Shown piece after piece: positions 52,463-61,686 of a stretch of DNA of 64,000 nucleotides. The notes beneath the pieces were generated by a model. That model saw nothing but the letters and a program-made list of their open reading frames with translations. It did no database searches and was not told the DNA's origin. Source of the DNA: Nonomuraea candida (GTDB taxonomy: Bacteria > Actinomycetota > Actinomycetes > Streptosporangiales > Streptosporangiaceae); assembly GCF_000725485.1 (NCBI RefSeq), contig NZ_JOAG01000038.1, forward strand, positions 1 through 64,000. The letters run 5' to 3'. Made by a program: the position numbers and the translations under genes. The first letter of the stretch is position 1. Every line of letters begins with the position of its first letter.

Positions 52463-54807
52463 CGCTGTGGCTGGGCCTGCGGCTGGCGCTGCGCGGCGGC
52501 CGGGAGGCGGCCGTCCGGCTGGTGCTCGTCGGCTGCGCCGTCGCCCTGGGGGTGGCGGTGCTGCTGTCCACCGTGTCGCTGTTCAACGCCTTCCAGGCCA
52601 CCGCGGGCCGCCCGTGCTGGGAGTGCACGACCGGCTCCGCGCCCGGCGGCTGGGCCCTGGGCGCCACCCCGGGCGCGGTGTTGTGGAACTACCGCCAGGA
52701 CTCCTACGCGGGCCGCCCGATCAAGCGGCTCGACGTCGCCGTCCTCGACGCGGGCACGCCCGCGCCGGCCCTGCCCGGCCTTGCCGCGCTGCCCGGCGCG
52801 GGCCGGCACTACGTCTCGCCCGCGCTCGCCGCGCTGATGGACGCCGTGCCGCGCGAGCAGCTCGCCGCCCGCTTCCCCGGCGACCGCGCCGGCCTGGTCG
52901 GGCGGGCGGCGCTGGCCGGCCCCGACGACCTGGTCGCCGTCGTCGGCCACACCCCCGGCGAGCTGGCCGCGCTGGCCGGCACGGCGGCCGTCGACACCGT
53001 CGCCACCACCCCCGCCACGGACGACACCACGGCCCTGTACGAGCACGGCTTCGGCATCGCCGCCATCGGCCTGATCTTCCCGCTGGTCGTCCTCGTCGGC
53101 ACGGCCACGCGCCTGGCCGCCGCCCGCCGCGAGGCGCGCTTCGCGGCGATCAGGCTGGCGGGCGCCACCGCGCGCCAGATCAACGTGATCGCCTCGGTGG
53201 ACGCGGCGCTCGGCGCGCTGCTGGGCGCGCTGGCCGGCATCGCGCTCTTCCAGGCGCTGCGGCCGGCCGTGGCCGGCGTCGCCGTCACCGGCTCCCGCTT
53301 CTTCCCCGACGTGGTCGCGCCCACCGCGCCGCAGTACGCCGCCGTGGTCGCGGGCGTGCCGCTCGCCGCCGCCGGCGCCGCCCTGTGGTCGCTGCGCCGG
53401 GTGCGGATCACGCCGCTCGGCGCGGCGCGCAGGGTGCGGGCCTCCACCCCGGGCTGGTGGCGGGTGCTCCCGCTGCTGGCGGGGCTGGGGCTGTTCGCGG
53501 GCCCGGCGTTCGCCGGCGGAGACGACCCCGACGCGCTGCTCGTCGACGCCGGCCTGGTCCTGATCATGGCCGGCCTGGTGGTGGCCGGGCCGTGGCTGAC
53601 GCTGCTGGCCGCCCGGCTGACCGCCCGGGTCACGTCCGGCGCGGCGACGCTGCTGGCCGCGCAGCGGCTGGCGGCCGACCCGAAGGGCGCCTTCCGCTCG
53701 GTGAACGGCATCGTGCTGGCGGTCTTCATCGGCACGGCCGTCGCCGGCATCGTCCCCGCCGTCGTCTCGGGCCAGGACGCGGCGGGCGGCGGCACGCTGA
53801 GCGGGGTCATGCGGGCCTCGTTCGGGTACGCCGACGCCGCCGGCGGCCTGCCCCTGCCGCCCGCCACGGCCGGCGAGCTGCTCGCCGACCTGCGCGCCCG
53901 GCCCGGCGCCACCGTGCTGCCGATCTACCGCAGGCCCGATACGCCGCCCCCGCCCGACGGGCCGCCGCCGTGCGATCCGGGCCCCGGCTGCCGGCTCGAC
54001 TTCCTGCTCGGGCACGTGGTCGAGTGCGCCGCCCTGGCCGGCTTCCCGGCGCTCGGCCGGTGCCCGGAGGGCGCCCGGGCGGTGACGGCCGACTTCAACC
54101 GGCTGCTCTCCGGCGACAACCTGCTCTCCATCGACCGCAACCTCCCGGTCGTGGGCCCGGACAGCCCCGCCGGCCCCGACAGCCACGCTGCTCCCGGCAA
54201 CCCCGCCGGCTCCGACAGCCCGGCCGCCGGCGCCCCCGGGAAGGACGCCCGGGCCGGGCTGCCCCTGGCGGCGGTGCTGATCCGGGCGGACGACCCGGCC
54301 GTCCGGGAGCGGATCCGCACCCTGCTCACCCCGTACGTCGCCCGCTCCGGCAGCGCCGAGACGCCGCAGACGTTCGCCGAGGTCGCCCGCACCCGCGCGG
54401 TGCTGCTGGAGCAGGGGGAGCGGGTGGCGCTGGCCATCGTCGCGCTGACCCTGCTGGTGGCCGGGTGCGGCCTGCTGGTGGCGGTGGCCGGCGGCGTGGT
54501 CGAGCGCAGGCAGCCGTTCACGCTGCTGCGGCTGTGCGGCACGCCCACCCGGACCCTGTCCAGGGTGGTGCTGCTGGAGACGGCGGCCCCCGTGCTGCTG
54601 GCCGCCGTCGTGGCGGCGGCCGCCGGGTTCGGTGTGGCCGGGCCGGTGATCGACCAGCTCGCCATCAAGAGCGCGCCGCCGGCGCTGCCGGGCCCCGTCT
54701 ACTTCCTGACCGTCGGCGGCGGGCTGCTGGCCGCCCTGCTGGTGATCCTCGCCGGCCTGCCGCTGCTCAAGCGCGTGACCTCACCCGACCACGCCCGCTT
54801 CGAATAG
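52459..54807 (+). CDS. FtsX/MacB-type ABC transporter permease
   Basis: A 782-residue permease starting in an ATGA overlap. Layout: transmembrane helix about 20-42, extracytoplasmic domain with a CWEC pair, first FtsX helical block about 195-335 (LAAARREARFAAIRLAGATARQINVI), middle helices about 350-450, a second Cys-rich extracytoplasmic domain about 460-620 with a Gly/Ser/Pro/Ala stretch (SPAGPDSHAAPGNPAGSDSP), and a C-terminal block about 640-770 (VERRQPFTLLRLCGTPTRTLSRVV). Mechanotransmission-type transporter, perhaps exporting lipophilic antibiotics or peptides under PadR control. Confidence 0.88.
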   Translation: MTLWLGLRLALRGGREAAVRLVLVGCAVALGVAVLLSTVSLFNAFQATAGRPCWECTTGSAPGGWALGATPGAVLWNYRQDSYAGRPIKRLDVAVLDAGTPAPALPGLAALPGAGRHYVSPALAALMDAVPREQLAARFPGDRAGLVGRAALAGPDDLVAVVGHTPGELAALAGTAAVDTVATTPATDDTTALYEHGFGIAAIGLIFPLVVLVGTATRLAAARREARFAAIRLAGATARQINVIASVDAALGALLGALAGIALFQALRPAVAGVAVTGSRFFPDVVAPTAPQYAAVVAGVPLAAAGAALWSLRRVRITPLGAARRVRASTPGWWRVLPLLAGLGLFAGPAFAGGDDPDALLVDAGLVLIMAGLVVAGPWLTLLAARLTARVTSGAATLLAAQRLAADPKGAFRSVNGIVLAVFIGTAVAGIVPAVVSGQDAAGGGTLSGVMRASFGYADAAGGLPLPPATAGELLADLRARPGATVLPIYRRPDTPPPPDGPPPCDPGPGCRLDFLLGHVVECAALAGFPALGRCPEGARAVTADFNRLLSGDNLLSIDRNLPVVGPDSPAGPDSHAAPGNPAGSDSPAAGAPGKDARAGLPLAAVLIRADDPAVRERIRTLLTPYVARSGSAETPQTFAEVARTRAVLLEQGERVALAIVALTLLVAGCGLLVAVAGGVVERRQPFTLLRLCGTPTRTLSRVVLLETAAPVLLAAVVAAAAGFGVAGPVIDQLAIKSAPPALPGPVYFLTVGGGLLAALLVILAGLPLLKRVTSPDHARFE

Positions 54808-54817
54808 GACACACTCG

Positions 54818-57190
54818 ATGATCGTGACCTGGGCCCGGCGGCTCGCCGCGCCGCTCGTGGCCGCCCTGGCCGGCGCCCTCCTGGTGGCGCCCGCGCCGGC
54901 GCAGGCCGCCGCCGGCCGCTACGCCGCCGACATCAGGCGCACCGAGTACGGCATCCCGCACATCCTGGCCAAGGACCACGGCGGTCTCGGCTACGGCTAC
55001 GGCTACGCCTTCGCGCAGGACAACCTCTGCGTCATGGCCTCCTGGGCGCTCACCCTGCGCGGCGAGCGGTCCCGCCACTTCGGCGCGGAGGCGATGTCGG
55101 ACGACGCCATCGACCCGATCCCCAACCTGGCCAGCGACGTCTACTACAAGAGCATCCAGGCCTCGGGCGTGCTGCGCCGGGTGCTGGTCCGCCCCGCGCC
55201 GCACGGCCCCAGCGCGCGGCTGCGCGCGCTCGTGGACGGCTACGTCGCCGGGTTCAACCGCTACCTGAGCGAGACGGGCGTGGCCCGGCTGCCCGACCCG
55301 GCCTGCCGGGGCAAGGCGTGGGTCGGCCCCATCACGGCCACGGACGTCTGGACGAACCTGCTCGACCTGGGCCGCATGGGCGGCAGCTCCTCGTTCAAGG
55401 AGGCCATCGCCGCCTCCGGGCAGGCGCGGGAGAACCCGGACGGGGACGGGCCGGGCCGGCCGTCCAGGAGGGCCGCGGCCAGGACGGTCCCCGCCCCCGG
55501 CAGCAACGCCTTCGCCCTGGGCCGCGAGGCCACCCGCGGCGGCCATGGCATGCTGCTGGCCGACCCGCACTTCCCGTGGAACGGCAGCTGCCGCTTCTAC
55601 CAGGTCCACCTGACCATCCCCGGCGTGCTCGACGTGTCCGGCGGCAGCCTGTACGGCACCCCCATGGTCCAGATCGGCCACAACGCGAGCCTGGCCTGGA
55701 CGCACACGGTCTCCCACGCCCAGCGCTTCACCCTGTACCGGCTGGAGCTGGCGCCGGGGCAGCGCACCGCGTACCTGGTGGACGGCCGGCCCGAGCCGAT
55801 GGGCCGGCAGGAGGTGCCGGTCACCGTCAGGGACGCCGGCGGCGCGACCCGCGCCGTCACCACCACCCTCTACACCTCCCGGTACGGCCCCGTGCTGGCC
55901 ACCGGCTGGACGGACCGGACGGCGATCGCCCTGGCCGACGCCAACGCCGCCCAGCTGCGCTTCGCCGACGAATGGCTGGCCATGGGCGCCGCCCGCGACC
56001 TGGCCGGGCTGCGCCGGGCGCAGGAGACCCACCAGGGCATGCCCTTCGTCTACACGCTCGCCGCGGACGCCGGCGGCCGGGCGTACTTCGCCGACGCCTC
56101 GGTCGTCCCGCACGTCACCGACGAGCGGGCCCGGCGCTGCCGCGTCCAGGACGGCCCCGAGCCGCTCGTCCTGGACGGCTCCACCTCGGACTGCCTGTGG
56201 GGCAGGGACGCGGACGCGATCGTGCCGGGCATCTTCGGCCCCGCCGCGCAGCCCCGCCTGACCCGCGCCGACTACGTGGCCAACGCCAACGCCGACCCCT
56301 GGCTGACCAACCCGGAGGCGCCGCTCACCGGCTATCCGCGCGTCTTCGGCGACACCCGTACCGAACGGGACCTGCGCACCCGGGTCGGTCTCGACATGAT
56401 CGCCCGGCGGCTGTCCGGCGACGACGGGCTCGGCGAGCCCGGCTTCACGCTGGAGACCCTGCAGCGCACGGCCACCGGCAAGCGCAACCTGAGCGCCGAG
56501 CTGCTCCGCCCCGGCCTGCGGGCGCTGTGCCGGGCCGAGCCCGTGATGACGGCGAGCGACGGCGCGCAGGTCGACGTCCGCCGGGCCTGCGCGGTGCTGG
56601 CGGCCTGGGACGGGCGGGCCGGCCTGGACAGCCGCGGCGCGATCCTGTGGCGGGAGTTCTTCCTGGGCCTGCACCGCCCGCACCGGCGGGCCGACGGCGC
56701 GGTCGCCCCGCCGAAGCCCTGGTGGAAGGCGCCGTTCGAGGCCGAGCGGCCGCTCACCACGCCGCGCGGGCTCGACGCCGCCAACCCGATCGTGGCGACC
56801 GCGCTGGCCGACGCCGTGCGCTTCTTCACGGCCAACGACCTGCCGCTGACGCTCACGCCGGGGCAGGCCCAGCGGTACGGCGGCGTCCCGGTGCCGGGCT
56901 GCACCGAGGGGGAGGGCTGCTTCGACCGCATCCGCACCGGTGGCGAGCTGGGCGAGGACGGCCGCTATCCGGACGTCGGCACCGGCTCCAGCTTCCTGAT
57001 GGCCGTGGAGCTGACGCCGGCCGGGCCGCGGGCCCGGACCGTGCTGACGTACTCGCTGTCGGCCAACGCCGCCTCGCCGCACCACACCGACCAGACCGAG
57101 CTGTTCGCGCGCGGCCAGTGGGTGACGGGGCGGTTCGCCGAGGCCGAGATCAGGGCGTATCCCGGGCTGACGACCACGTCCTTGCGGTGA
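54818..57190 (+). CDS. Penicillin-acylase-family (Ntn) secreted amidohydrolase
   Basis: A 790-residue precursor: signal peptide (about 1-31), alpha chain with IRRTEYGIPHILAKDHGGLGYGYGYAFAQDNL, a linker about 200-228 rich in Gly/Pro/Arg, then the beta chain beginning at Ser229 (PAPG-SNAFALG), the autocatalytic cleavage site and nucleophile. Beta chain motifs: LLADPHFPWNG, VQIGHNASLAWTHTVSHAQ and the later YVANANADPWLT (Asn oxyanion). This matches aculeacin-A/acyl-homoserine-lactone acylase relatives. It probably removes an acyl chain from lipopeptides or quorum signals outside the cell. It follows the FtsX gene by 10 bases, linking acyl hydrolysis with efflux. Confidence 0.88.
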   Translation: MIVTWARRLAAPLVAALAGALLVAPAPAQAAAGRYAADIRRTEYGIPHILAKDHGGLGYGYGYAFAQDNLCVMASWALTLRGERSRHFGAEAMSDDAIDPIPNLASDVYYKSIQASGVLRRVLVRPAPHGPSARLRALVDGYVAGFNRYLSETGVARLPDPACRGKAWVGPITATDVWTNLLDLGRMGGSSSFKEAIAASGQARENPDGDGPGRPSRRAAARTVPAPGSNAFALGREATRGGHGMLLADPHFPWNGSCRFYQVHLTIPGVLDVSGGSLYGTPMVQIGHNASLAWTHTVSHAQRFTLYRLELAPGQRTAYLVDGRPEPMGRQEVPVTVRDAGGATRAVTTTLYTSRYGPVLATGWTDRTAIALADANAAQLRFADEWLAMGAARDLAGLRRAQETHQGMPFVYTLAADAGGRAYFADASVVPHVTDERARRCRVQDGPEPLVLDGSTSDCLWGRDADAIVPGIFGPAAQPRLTRADYVANANADPWLTNPEAPLTGYPRVFGDTRTERDLRTRVGLDMIARRLSGDDGLGEPGFTLETLQRTATGKRNLSAELLRPGLRALCRAEPVMTASDGAQVDVRRACAVLAAWDGRAGLDSRGAILWREFFLGLHRPHRRADGAVAPPKPWWKAPFEAERPLTTPRGLDAANPIVATALADAVRFFTANDLPLTLTPGQAQRYGGVPVPGCTEGEGCFDRIRTGGELGEDGRYPDVGTGSSFLMAVELTPAGPRARTVLTYSLSANAASPHHTDQTELFARGQWVTGRFAEAEIRAYPGLTTTSLR

Positions 57191-57210
57191 ACCCGGCCGA
57201 GCCGCCGAGC

Positions 57211-57257
57211 ACAGTACGACCCGATGCCTTGTCGCGCAAGGTATCGGGTCGTACTGT
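57211..57257. promoter_or_regulatory. 21-bp-arm palindrome with embedded leaderless PadR promoter
   Basis: ACAGTACGACCCGATGCCTTG and its complement (one mismatch) flank TCGCG. Within it TTGTCG, 17 bases, then TACTGT (57252-57257) form a promoter whose -10 ends six bases before the PadR ATG (57264). The dyad can terminate acylase transcription and act as the PadR operator. Confidence 0.7.
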
Positions 57258-57263
57258 GGTGTC

Positions 57264-57650
57264 ATGTCCGAGGACACCGAGGCGCCACCGGGATCGGCGG
57301 CGATCGCTCGCCTGCGCCGCGAGCTGGCCCGCGGCACGACCGAGCTGGCCGTGCTGTCCGTTCTCGGCGTACGCCGCCGATACGGCTACGAGCTGCTGAA
57401 AGTGCTGCGGGAAACGGGCGAGGGAGTCCTGGAGGTCAAGGAGGGCACGCTCTATCCGCTGCTGCACCGGCTGGAGGACTCCGGCCACATCCTGGCCACC
57501 TGGGAAGTGGAGGGGCGGGCCAGGCCGCGCAAGTACTACGTCATCACTCCGGAGGGTCGCACCTACCTCACCATGCTGCGCACGGAATGGAGCGGCCTGG
57601 TCGACGGCATGCGACAGCTCCTCGACGCACTTGGTGAGGTGCGGGAATGA
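57264..57650 (+). CDS. PadR-family transcriptional regulator
   Basis: A 128-residue PadR: LRRELARGTTELAVLSVLGVRRRYGYELLKVLRETGEGVLEVKEGTLYPLLHRLEDSGHI, RKYYVITPEGRTYLTML. The motif KEGTLYPLL is the recognition helix. Leaderless start. Stop overlaps the RDD gene start (ATGA). It likely represses itself and that gene. Confidence 0.92.
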   Translation: MSEDTEAPPGSAAIARLRRELARGTTELAVLSVLGVRRRYGYELLKVLRETGEGVLEVKEGTLYPLLHRLEDSGHILATWEVEGRARPRKYYVITPEGRTYLTMLRTEWSGLVDGMRQLLDALGEVRE

Positions 57651-58351
57651 GCAACGAGCAAGAGATCATCGACGATTACACCGAGCGGGTCGGGCGCCAC
57701 CTCATGGGCCCGGCGCGGGACAGGGCGAAGGCGGAGCTCGGCGCGCACCTGTCCGACGCGGCCGAGGCGGGCGAGCTGGACCACGCCCTGAGCCGGCTCG
57801 GCCCGCCGAAGGAGGCCGCGGCCACCTTCGCCGACTTACGCGCCGCGCCGCCCGCCCCCATGGACGCGCGGCTGGTCGCGGTCGTGATCGACAACCTGCC
57901 GCTCGCCGGCGTCACGATCGCGATGCTGGTGCGGGGCGTCTTCCGGATCGCCGAGCTGGGGAGCGGCTTCGCGCTGGCGTTCCCGCCCTTCCTGTACTTC
58001 GAGATCGGCGAAGGGTGCGTGAGCGTCGGGCCCGTGCACTGCGACGCCGACGTCTACGACTACGCGGGGCTCCTCTACAGCCTCGGCGTGCCGCTCGCCC
58101 TGCTCTGGTCGATCGTCGGGCTGGGCCTGGTGGAGGCGTGGACCGGCGCCACCCCGGGCAAGCGCCTGATGCGGCTGCGCGTCGTGACCGAGGCGGGGCT
58201 GCGCGTCCACCCGGTCAGCGGCGTCGTACGCCGGCTCAGCCTGGTGCTGGGACCGGCCGCCTGGCTGGACTGGCTGCCCGTCGTGTGGGGGGACCGGCGC
58301 CGGGTGCTCGACCACCTGACCGAGACCAAGGTCGTGCGGGCGGCCCGTTGA
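57647..58351 (+). CDS. RDD-family membrane protein with DUF1700-like N-terminus
   Basis: A 234-residue protein. Residues 1-70 (IDDYTERVGRHLMGPARDRAKAELGAHLSDA, LSRLGPPKEAAATFAD) resemble the cytoplasmic helical part of DUF1700/HAAS proteins often found beside PadR. The remainder is an RDD domain with about three or four membrane segments (VDARLVAVVIDNLPLAGV-like start, WTGATPGKRLMRLRVV, VVRRLSLVLGPAAWLDWLPV, RRVLDHLTETKVV). HAAS-PadR pairs are thought to sense membrane state; here the fusion with RDD is the likely sensor or stress transporter. Confidence 0.83.
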   Translation: MSNEQEIIDDYTERVGRHLMGPARDRAKAELGAHLSDAAEAGELDHALSRLGPPKEAAATFADLRAAPPAPMDARLVAVVIDNLPLAGVTIAMLVRGVFRIAELGSGFALAFPPFLYFEIGEGCVSVGPVHCDADVYDYAGLLYSLGVPLALLWSIVGLGLVEAWTGATPGKRLMRLRVVTEAGLRVHPVSGVVRRLSLVLGPAAWLDWLPVVWGDRRRVLDHLTETKVVRAAR

Positions 58352-58366
58352 GCCCCGCTGCCGCCG

Positions 58367-59533
58367 TCAGCCCACCTTGCGCAGCCTGACGGCCCGCCTG
58401 AGGAAGACGACGCCGTCGATGGCGGCGAGCCCGGCCGGGTCCAGCGGGAAATAGGCGAAGTCGCGCGAGACGCGCGGAGCGGCATCGGCGACGGCCCCGG
58501 CCAGGCGGCGGGCGTCGACCAGGGCGTGCTCCCACGGGAGCGTGGACAGGACGCCCTCGACGGTGTCCGGGGCCGGGACGTCCTCGCCGGCCGTGCCGAG
58601 GGCCGAGGCCAGGAAGGCGTACCGGTCGCCCAGGTGGGTCGCGGTGAGCGCGCCCGCGCTCCACCACTCCAGCACCTGGTCGCCGAAGGCCATGGAGCTC
58701 CTGCCGCGCTGCAGGTGGAGGTTGGAGGAAAAGACCAGGGCCGGGCCGTGCTCGGCGACGGCACGCAGGTTCGCGGCCATCATCGCGTCCCGCAGGGCCG
58801 ACAGCCGGCTCCACCGGGCGGGGGAGTCGTCGGCCATCCCGTGGTGGTAGCGGAGCAGGCCGACGGCGGTGCGCGCGTACAGTTCGGCCCGTTCCCTGTC
58901 GGCCGCGCTCAGCCGCGGCGCCTGCGTCTCCAGCAGCGCCACCAGGTCGTCGGCGATCACGCGCAGCCGCTGCGCCTCCTCCGACCGGCCGATCGACCGG
59001 GCCGGATCCATCGCCGCCGCCTCGTCGGACCACCGCTCGTCCGGGCCGAGCAGCGTGTCGAGGGTCTCCAGGGTGCAGGGGAGCGGGCCGTCGAGGAGCG
59101 CGTGCAGGGCGGTGAGCGCCTGGCGCGGGCTGGCCGCCCAGTACTCCAGCGGGCCGTCGAACCCGAAGAACCTCAGCTTCTCCTCGTGCTCCTCGTTGTA
59201 CGCCCGCATCCAGCGCACGAGCTCCCGGTTGGCCGCCGACTCCCCGAACCGGTGGCTGAAACCGCGCTCCATGACGTCGTCGAGCGCGCCCTTGCCCGTC
59301 GCGAGGTAGTCGTCCACCACCAGCCCCATGAGGCAGTCGCTCTCGATCGCGAACGACCGGTAGCCCTCGTGCTCGACCAGGTGCCGGAAGATCTCGTTGC
59401 GCACCTCGCCCAGCTCCTCCACGAAGTGCCTGGCCTCGCCCAGCCCGAGCAGCAGGGGCCGGGCGGGCAGCGCCCGGAGAAACGCCGAGACGCCCGCACC
59501 GTCGAGCGGACGGGCCATGTCCTTGATGTCCAT
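58367..59533 (-). CDS. Erythromycin-esterase-family protein
   Basis: A 388-residue member of the EreA/EreB superfamily. Motifs: LLLGLGEARHFVEELGEVRNEIFRHLVEHEGYRSFAIESD (Glu, His near 32-36), WMRAYNEEHEEKLRFFGFDGP near 107 and ARTAVGLLRYHHGMADD, AANLRAVAEHGPALVFSSNLHLQR near 250 (His). True Ere enzymes hydrolyse macrolide lactones, but many actinomycete relatives have other or unknown substrates, so resistance is not implied. ATG 59533. The 187-base gap to the TetR gene holds no other gene. Confidence 0.85.
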   Translation of the reverse strand: MDIKDMARPLDGAGVSAFLRALPARPLLLGLGEARHFVEELGEVRNEIFRHLVEHEGYRSFAIESDCLMGLVVDDYLATGKGALDDVMERGFSHRFGESAANRELVRWMRAYNEEHEEKLRFFGFDGPLEYWAASPRQALTALHALLDGPLPCTLETLDTLLGPDERWSDEAAAMDPARSIGRSEEAQRLRVIADDLVALLETQAPRLSAADRERAELYARTAVGLLRYHHGMADDSPARWSRLSALRDAMMAANLRAVAEHGPALVFSSNLHLQRGRSSMAFGDQVLEWWSAGALTATHLGDRYAFLASALGTAGEDVPAPDTVEGVLSTLPWEHALVDARRLAGAVADAAPRVSRDFAYFPLDPAGLAAIDGVVFLRRAVRLRKVG

Positions 59534-59720
59534 GCCCTCAACGGTATCGTTGAACCTCCGATGTAAACTTTGCCGACCAGCTCCCTGATTCGCCGCGCCG
59601 GACTTTCAAACGTGGGTTTATGACCGGGCGGTCGGCCGGGAAGAGCCGGCGCCCTGCCGGCCCGGCCGTCACCTGCCGGTGTGCGTCTCCTGCGCTTGCG
59701 CCGTCGCGCCCAGGACCGGG

Positions 59721-60335
59721 TCAGGGCGGGCCGAGGACGTCCGGGGTGATCAGGGCGCGGGCGGAGGCGGCGAAGTAGTCGCCGGGGGCGTTCTCGGTGA
59801 GACCGAGGACGACACCTTGGCTGAGGCCGACCAGGAGCGCGCGCAGCGCCGTGGCCAGGCGTCGCGCCTGGCGCGCGGTCAGCGCGTGCCCGTCATGGAG
59901 CCTGCCGGACAGCAGCGCGGCCAGGCGTTCTTCGTGCGCCCGGACGGAGGCGGCCAGCCTGGGCGCCAGCTCGGGGTCACGCAGCGCCAGATCCTGCAGG
60001 CTGATCTCGAACGACAGGTGGCGCAACGCGTCGGGGTCGTCGCACAGGCGGCGGTAGTGGCGGGCGAAGACCTCCACCGCCTCGGCGAGGCCCATGCCGG
60101 CGGGGACGGCCTGCTCGACGCCGTCGTAGTGGGGGCCGAGGCAGTCGGTGACCAGGGCGACGAGCAGGCCGTTCTTGCTGCCGAACAGCGAGTAGACGGC
60201 GCCGGTGGTCAGGCCGGCCCGCTCGGCGATCTCCTCCAGCCTGGCCCGGTGGCCGTCGCGGGCGACGATCAGGCGCGCGGCGGCCAGCAGGGCCCGCCGG
60301 TTATGCTCCTTGGCCTCGGCCCTTGTCATTCTCAT
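59721..60335 (-). CDS. TetR-family transcriptional regulator
   Basis: A 204-residue TetR: HTH about 12-58 (NRRALLAAARLIVARDGHRARLEEIAERAGLTTGAVYSLFGSKNGLLVALV) and a helical ligand domain. Its ATG (60335-60333) lies inside the inverted repeat separating it from the divergent M14 peptidase gene by only 26 bases, so it must regulate both. Confidence 0.9.
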   Translation of the reverse strand: MRMTRAEAKEHNRRALLAAARLIVARDGHRARLEEIAERAGLTTGAVYSLFGSKNGLLVALVTDCLGPHYDGVEQAVPAGMGLAEAVEVFARHYRRLCDDPDALRHLSFEISLQDLALRDPELAPRLAASVRAHEERLAALLSGRLHDGHALTARQARRLATALRALLVGLSQGVVLGLTENAPGDYFAASARALITPDVLGPP

Positions 60336-60365
60336 AATCCGATTATTACCGTAATCTCATTATGA
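60332..60365. promoter_or_regulatory. Shared TetR operator overlapping two start codons
   Basis: Nested dyads: TCATAAT (60332-60338) with ATTATGA (60359-60365) outside, ATAAT-CCG-ATTAT (60334-60346) and ATTAC-C-GTAAT (60345-60355) inside. The outer arms contain the start codons of both genes. Plus-strand -10 candidates TACCGT (60347-60352) and TAATCT (60352-60357) imply a very short or absent leader. Confidence 0.65.
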
Positions 60366-61684
60366 ATGTTGCCGAATACCTGGGCCGGGTTCCCCGCCGT
60401 GCCGCGTTCCCCTCCGTCGACGCGCTCCAGGCCGAGCTGCGGGAGCGGGCGGCCGCCCGCCCCGGCCTGGTCCGGTCGCGGCGCATCGGGACCTCGCGGC
60501 TGGGCGAGCCGCTGCACGCCGTCACGGTCGGCGAGGGGCCGGCGGACGCGGTGGTCATCGCCGGGCCGCACCCCAACGAGCCCGTCGGCTCCCTGACCGT
60601 CCTCGCGCTGCTCGACCTGCTCTGCGAGGAGCCCGCGCTCCGGGCGGAGCTGGGCCTTCGCTGGCACATCGTGGCCTGCGCGGACCCGGACGGCGCCCGG
60701 CTGAACGAGGGCTGGTACGGCAGACCGGCCGACCGCCGCGCCTACGCCACGCACTTCTACCGCCCCGACCTGGCCGACCAGGTCGAATGGACCTTCCCCC
60801 TGGCCACGGCCGGCTACCGCTTCGACCGCCCGCTGCCGGAGACGCGGGCGCTGATGCGCCTCATGGACGAGGTGCGCCCGTCGCTGGTCTGCTCCCTGCA
60901 CAACGGCGAGTACCAGGGCGCGTTCTTCTACCTCAACCGCCACGATGCGGCGCTGGCGCGGCGGCTGGCCGCCCTGCCCGGTCTGGAAGGTCTCCCGCTG
61001 CACCATGGCGAGCCGGAGTTGCCCGGCGCCGCACCGATCGTCCCCGCCGTCCACCTGACCCCGCCCGGGTCGCGGGTGGGCAGGGCCTTCGGCGCGGGCG
61101 GCAGCAGCGCCGACTACGCGGCCGCGTTCGGCGCGCTGCATCTGGTCACCGAGGTGCCGGCCTGGGCCGACGTCCGCGTGGCCGACCGGAGCCCCGCCGG
61201 CCGCGCCTACGGGCAGGTCCTCGCCGAGGGGGCGGCGGCCCGGCGCGAGCTGATCGGCACGATCGAGGCGGGCATGCGCGCCGTCGCCGCCGACCTGAGC
61301 GTGCGCTCGCCGTTCCGCCGCTCGACCGAGAACACGCTGGAGACCTACCGCAGGCTCGGCGAACTGGAGGAGGAGCCTCTGCCCGACCCCGGCCGCCCGG
61401 CCACGGTCGCCGAGGAGTTCGGCCACCGCCAGCTGCTGCACCTGATGCGGCTGCGCCTGCTCGGGACGTTCCTGCGCCTGCTCGACGCGGAGATCGCCGC
61501 CGGCAACCTGACGCCGGCCATCCGCGAGCGGCGACGGCTGCTCGCCGCGCAGTTCGAGACGTGGTACGGCCAGGCCGAGGCGGACCCGCCCGGCCGGCCG
61601 GTCGAGCCGCGCAGGTCGGCCGCCGTCCAGCTGGGCGCCGTCCTGACCGCCGCCCACCACCTGGCGGCACGGACGGCACGCTGA
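60362..61684 (+). CDS. M14-family zinc carboxypeptidase-like protein
   Basis: A 440-residue protein with M14 zinc ligands: GPHPNEP (His70, Glu73) and SLHNGEYQGAFF (His near 180), plus a Glu in HLVTEVPAW near 264 as the likely general base. Preceded by GTSRLGEPLHAVTVGEGPADAVVIAG, typical of M14 N-termini. The C-terminal ~130 residues are helical and specific. No signal peptide, so intracellular. Could trim a peptide or deacylate an amide. Divergent TetR controls it. Its 3' end abuts a truncated lipoprotein gene. Confidence 0.85.
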   Translation: MNVAEYLGRVPRRAAFPSVDALQAELRERAAARPGLVRSRRIGTSRLGEPLHAVTVGEGPADAVVIAGPHPNEPVGSLTVLALLDLLCEEPALRAELGLRWHIVACADPDGARLNEGWYGRPADRRAYATHFYRPDLADQVEWTFPLATAGYRFDRPLPETRALMRLMDEVRPSLVCSLHNGEYQGAFFYLNRHDAALARRLAALPGLEGLPLHHGEPELPGAAPIVPAVHLTPPGSRVGRAFGAGGSSADYAAAFGALHLVTEVPAWADVRVADRSPAGRAYGQVLAEGAAARRELIGTIEAGMRAVAADLSVRSPFRRSTENTLETYRRLGELEEEPLPDPGRPATVAEEFGHRQLLHLMRLRLLGTFLRLLDAEIAAGNLTPAIRERRRLLAAQFETWYGQAEADPPGRPVEPRRSAAVQLGAVLTAAHHLAARTAR

Positions 61685-61686
61685 CC

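Noticed and set aside
54818..57190. Calling the acylase a penicillin-resistance enzyme
   Set aside because: Family membership (Ntn acylase, closest in motifs to aculeacin/AHL acylases) does not establish beta-lactam activity.
58367..59533. Calling the Ere-family gene a macrolide resistance gene
   Set aside because: Many actinomycete homologues lack macrolide activity; substrate cannot be read from sequence.
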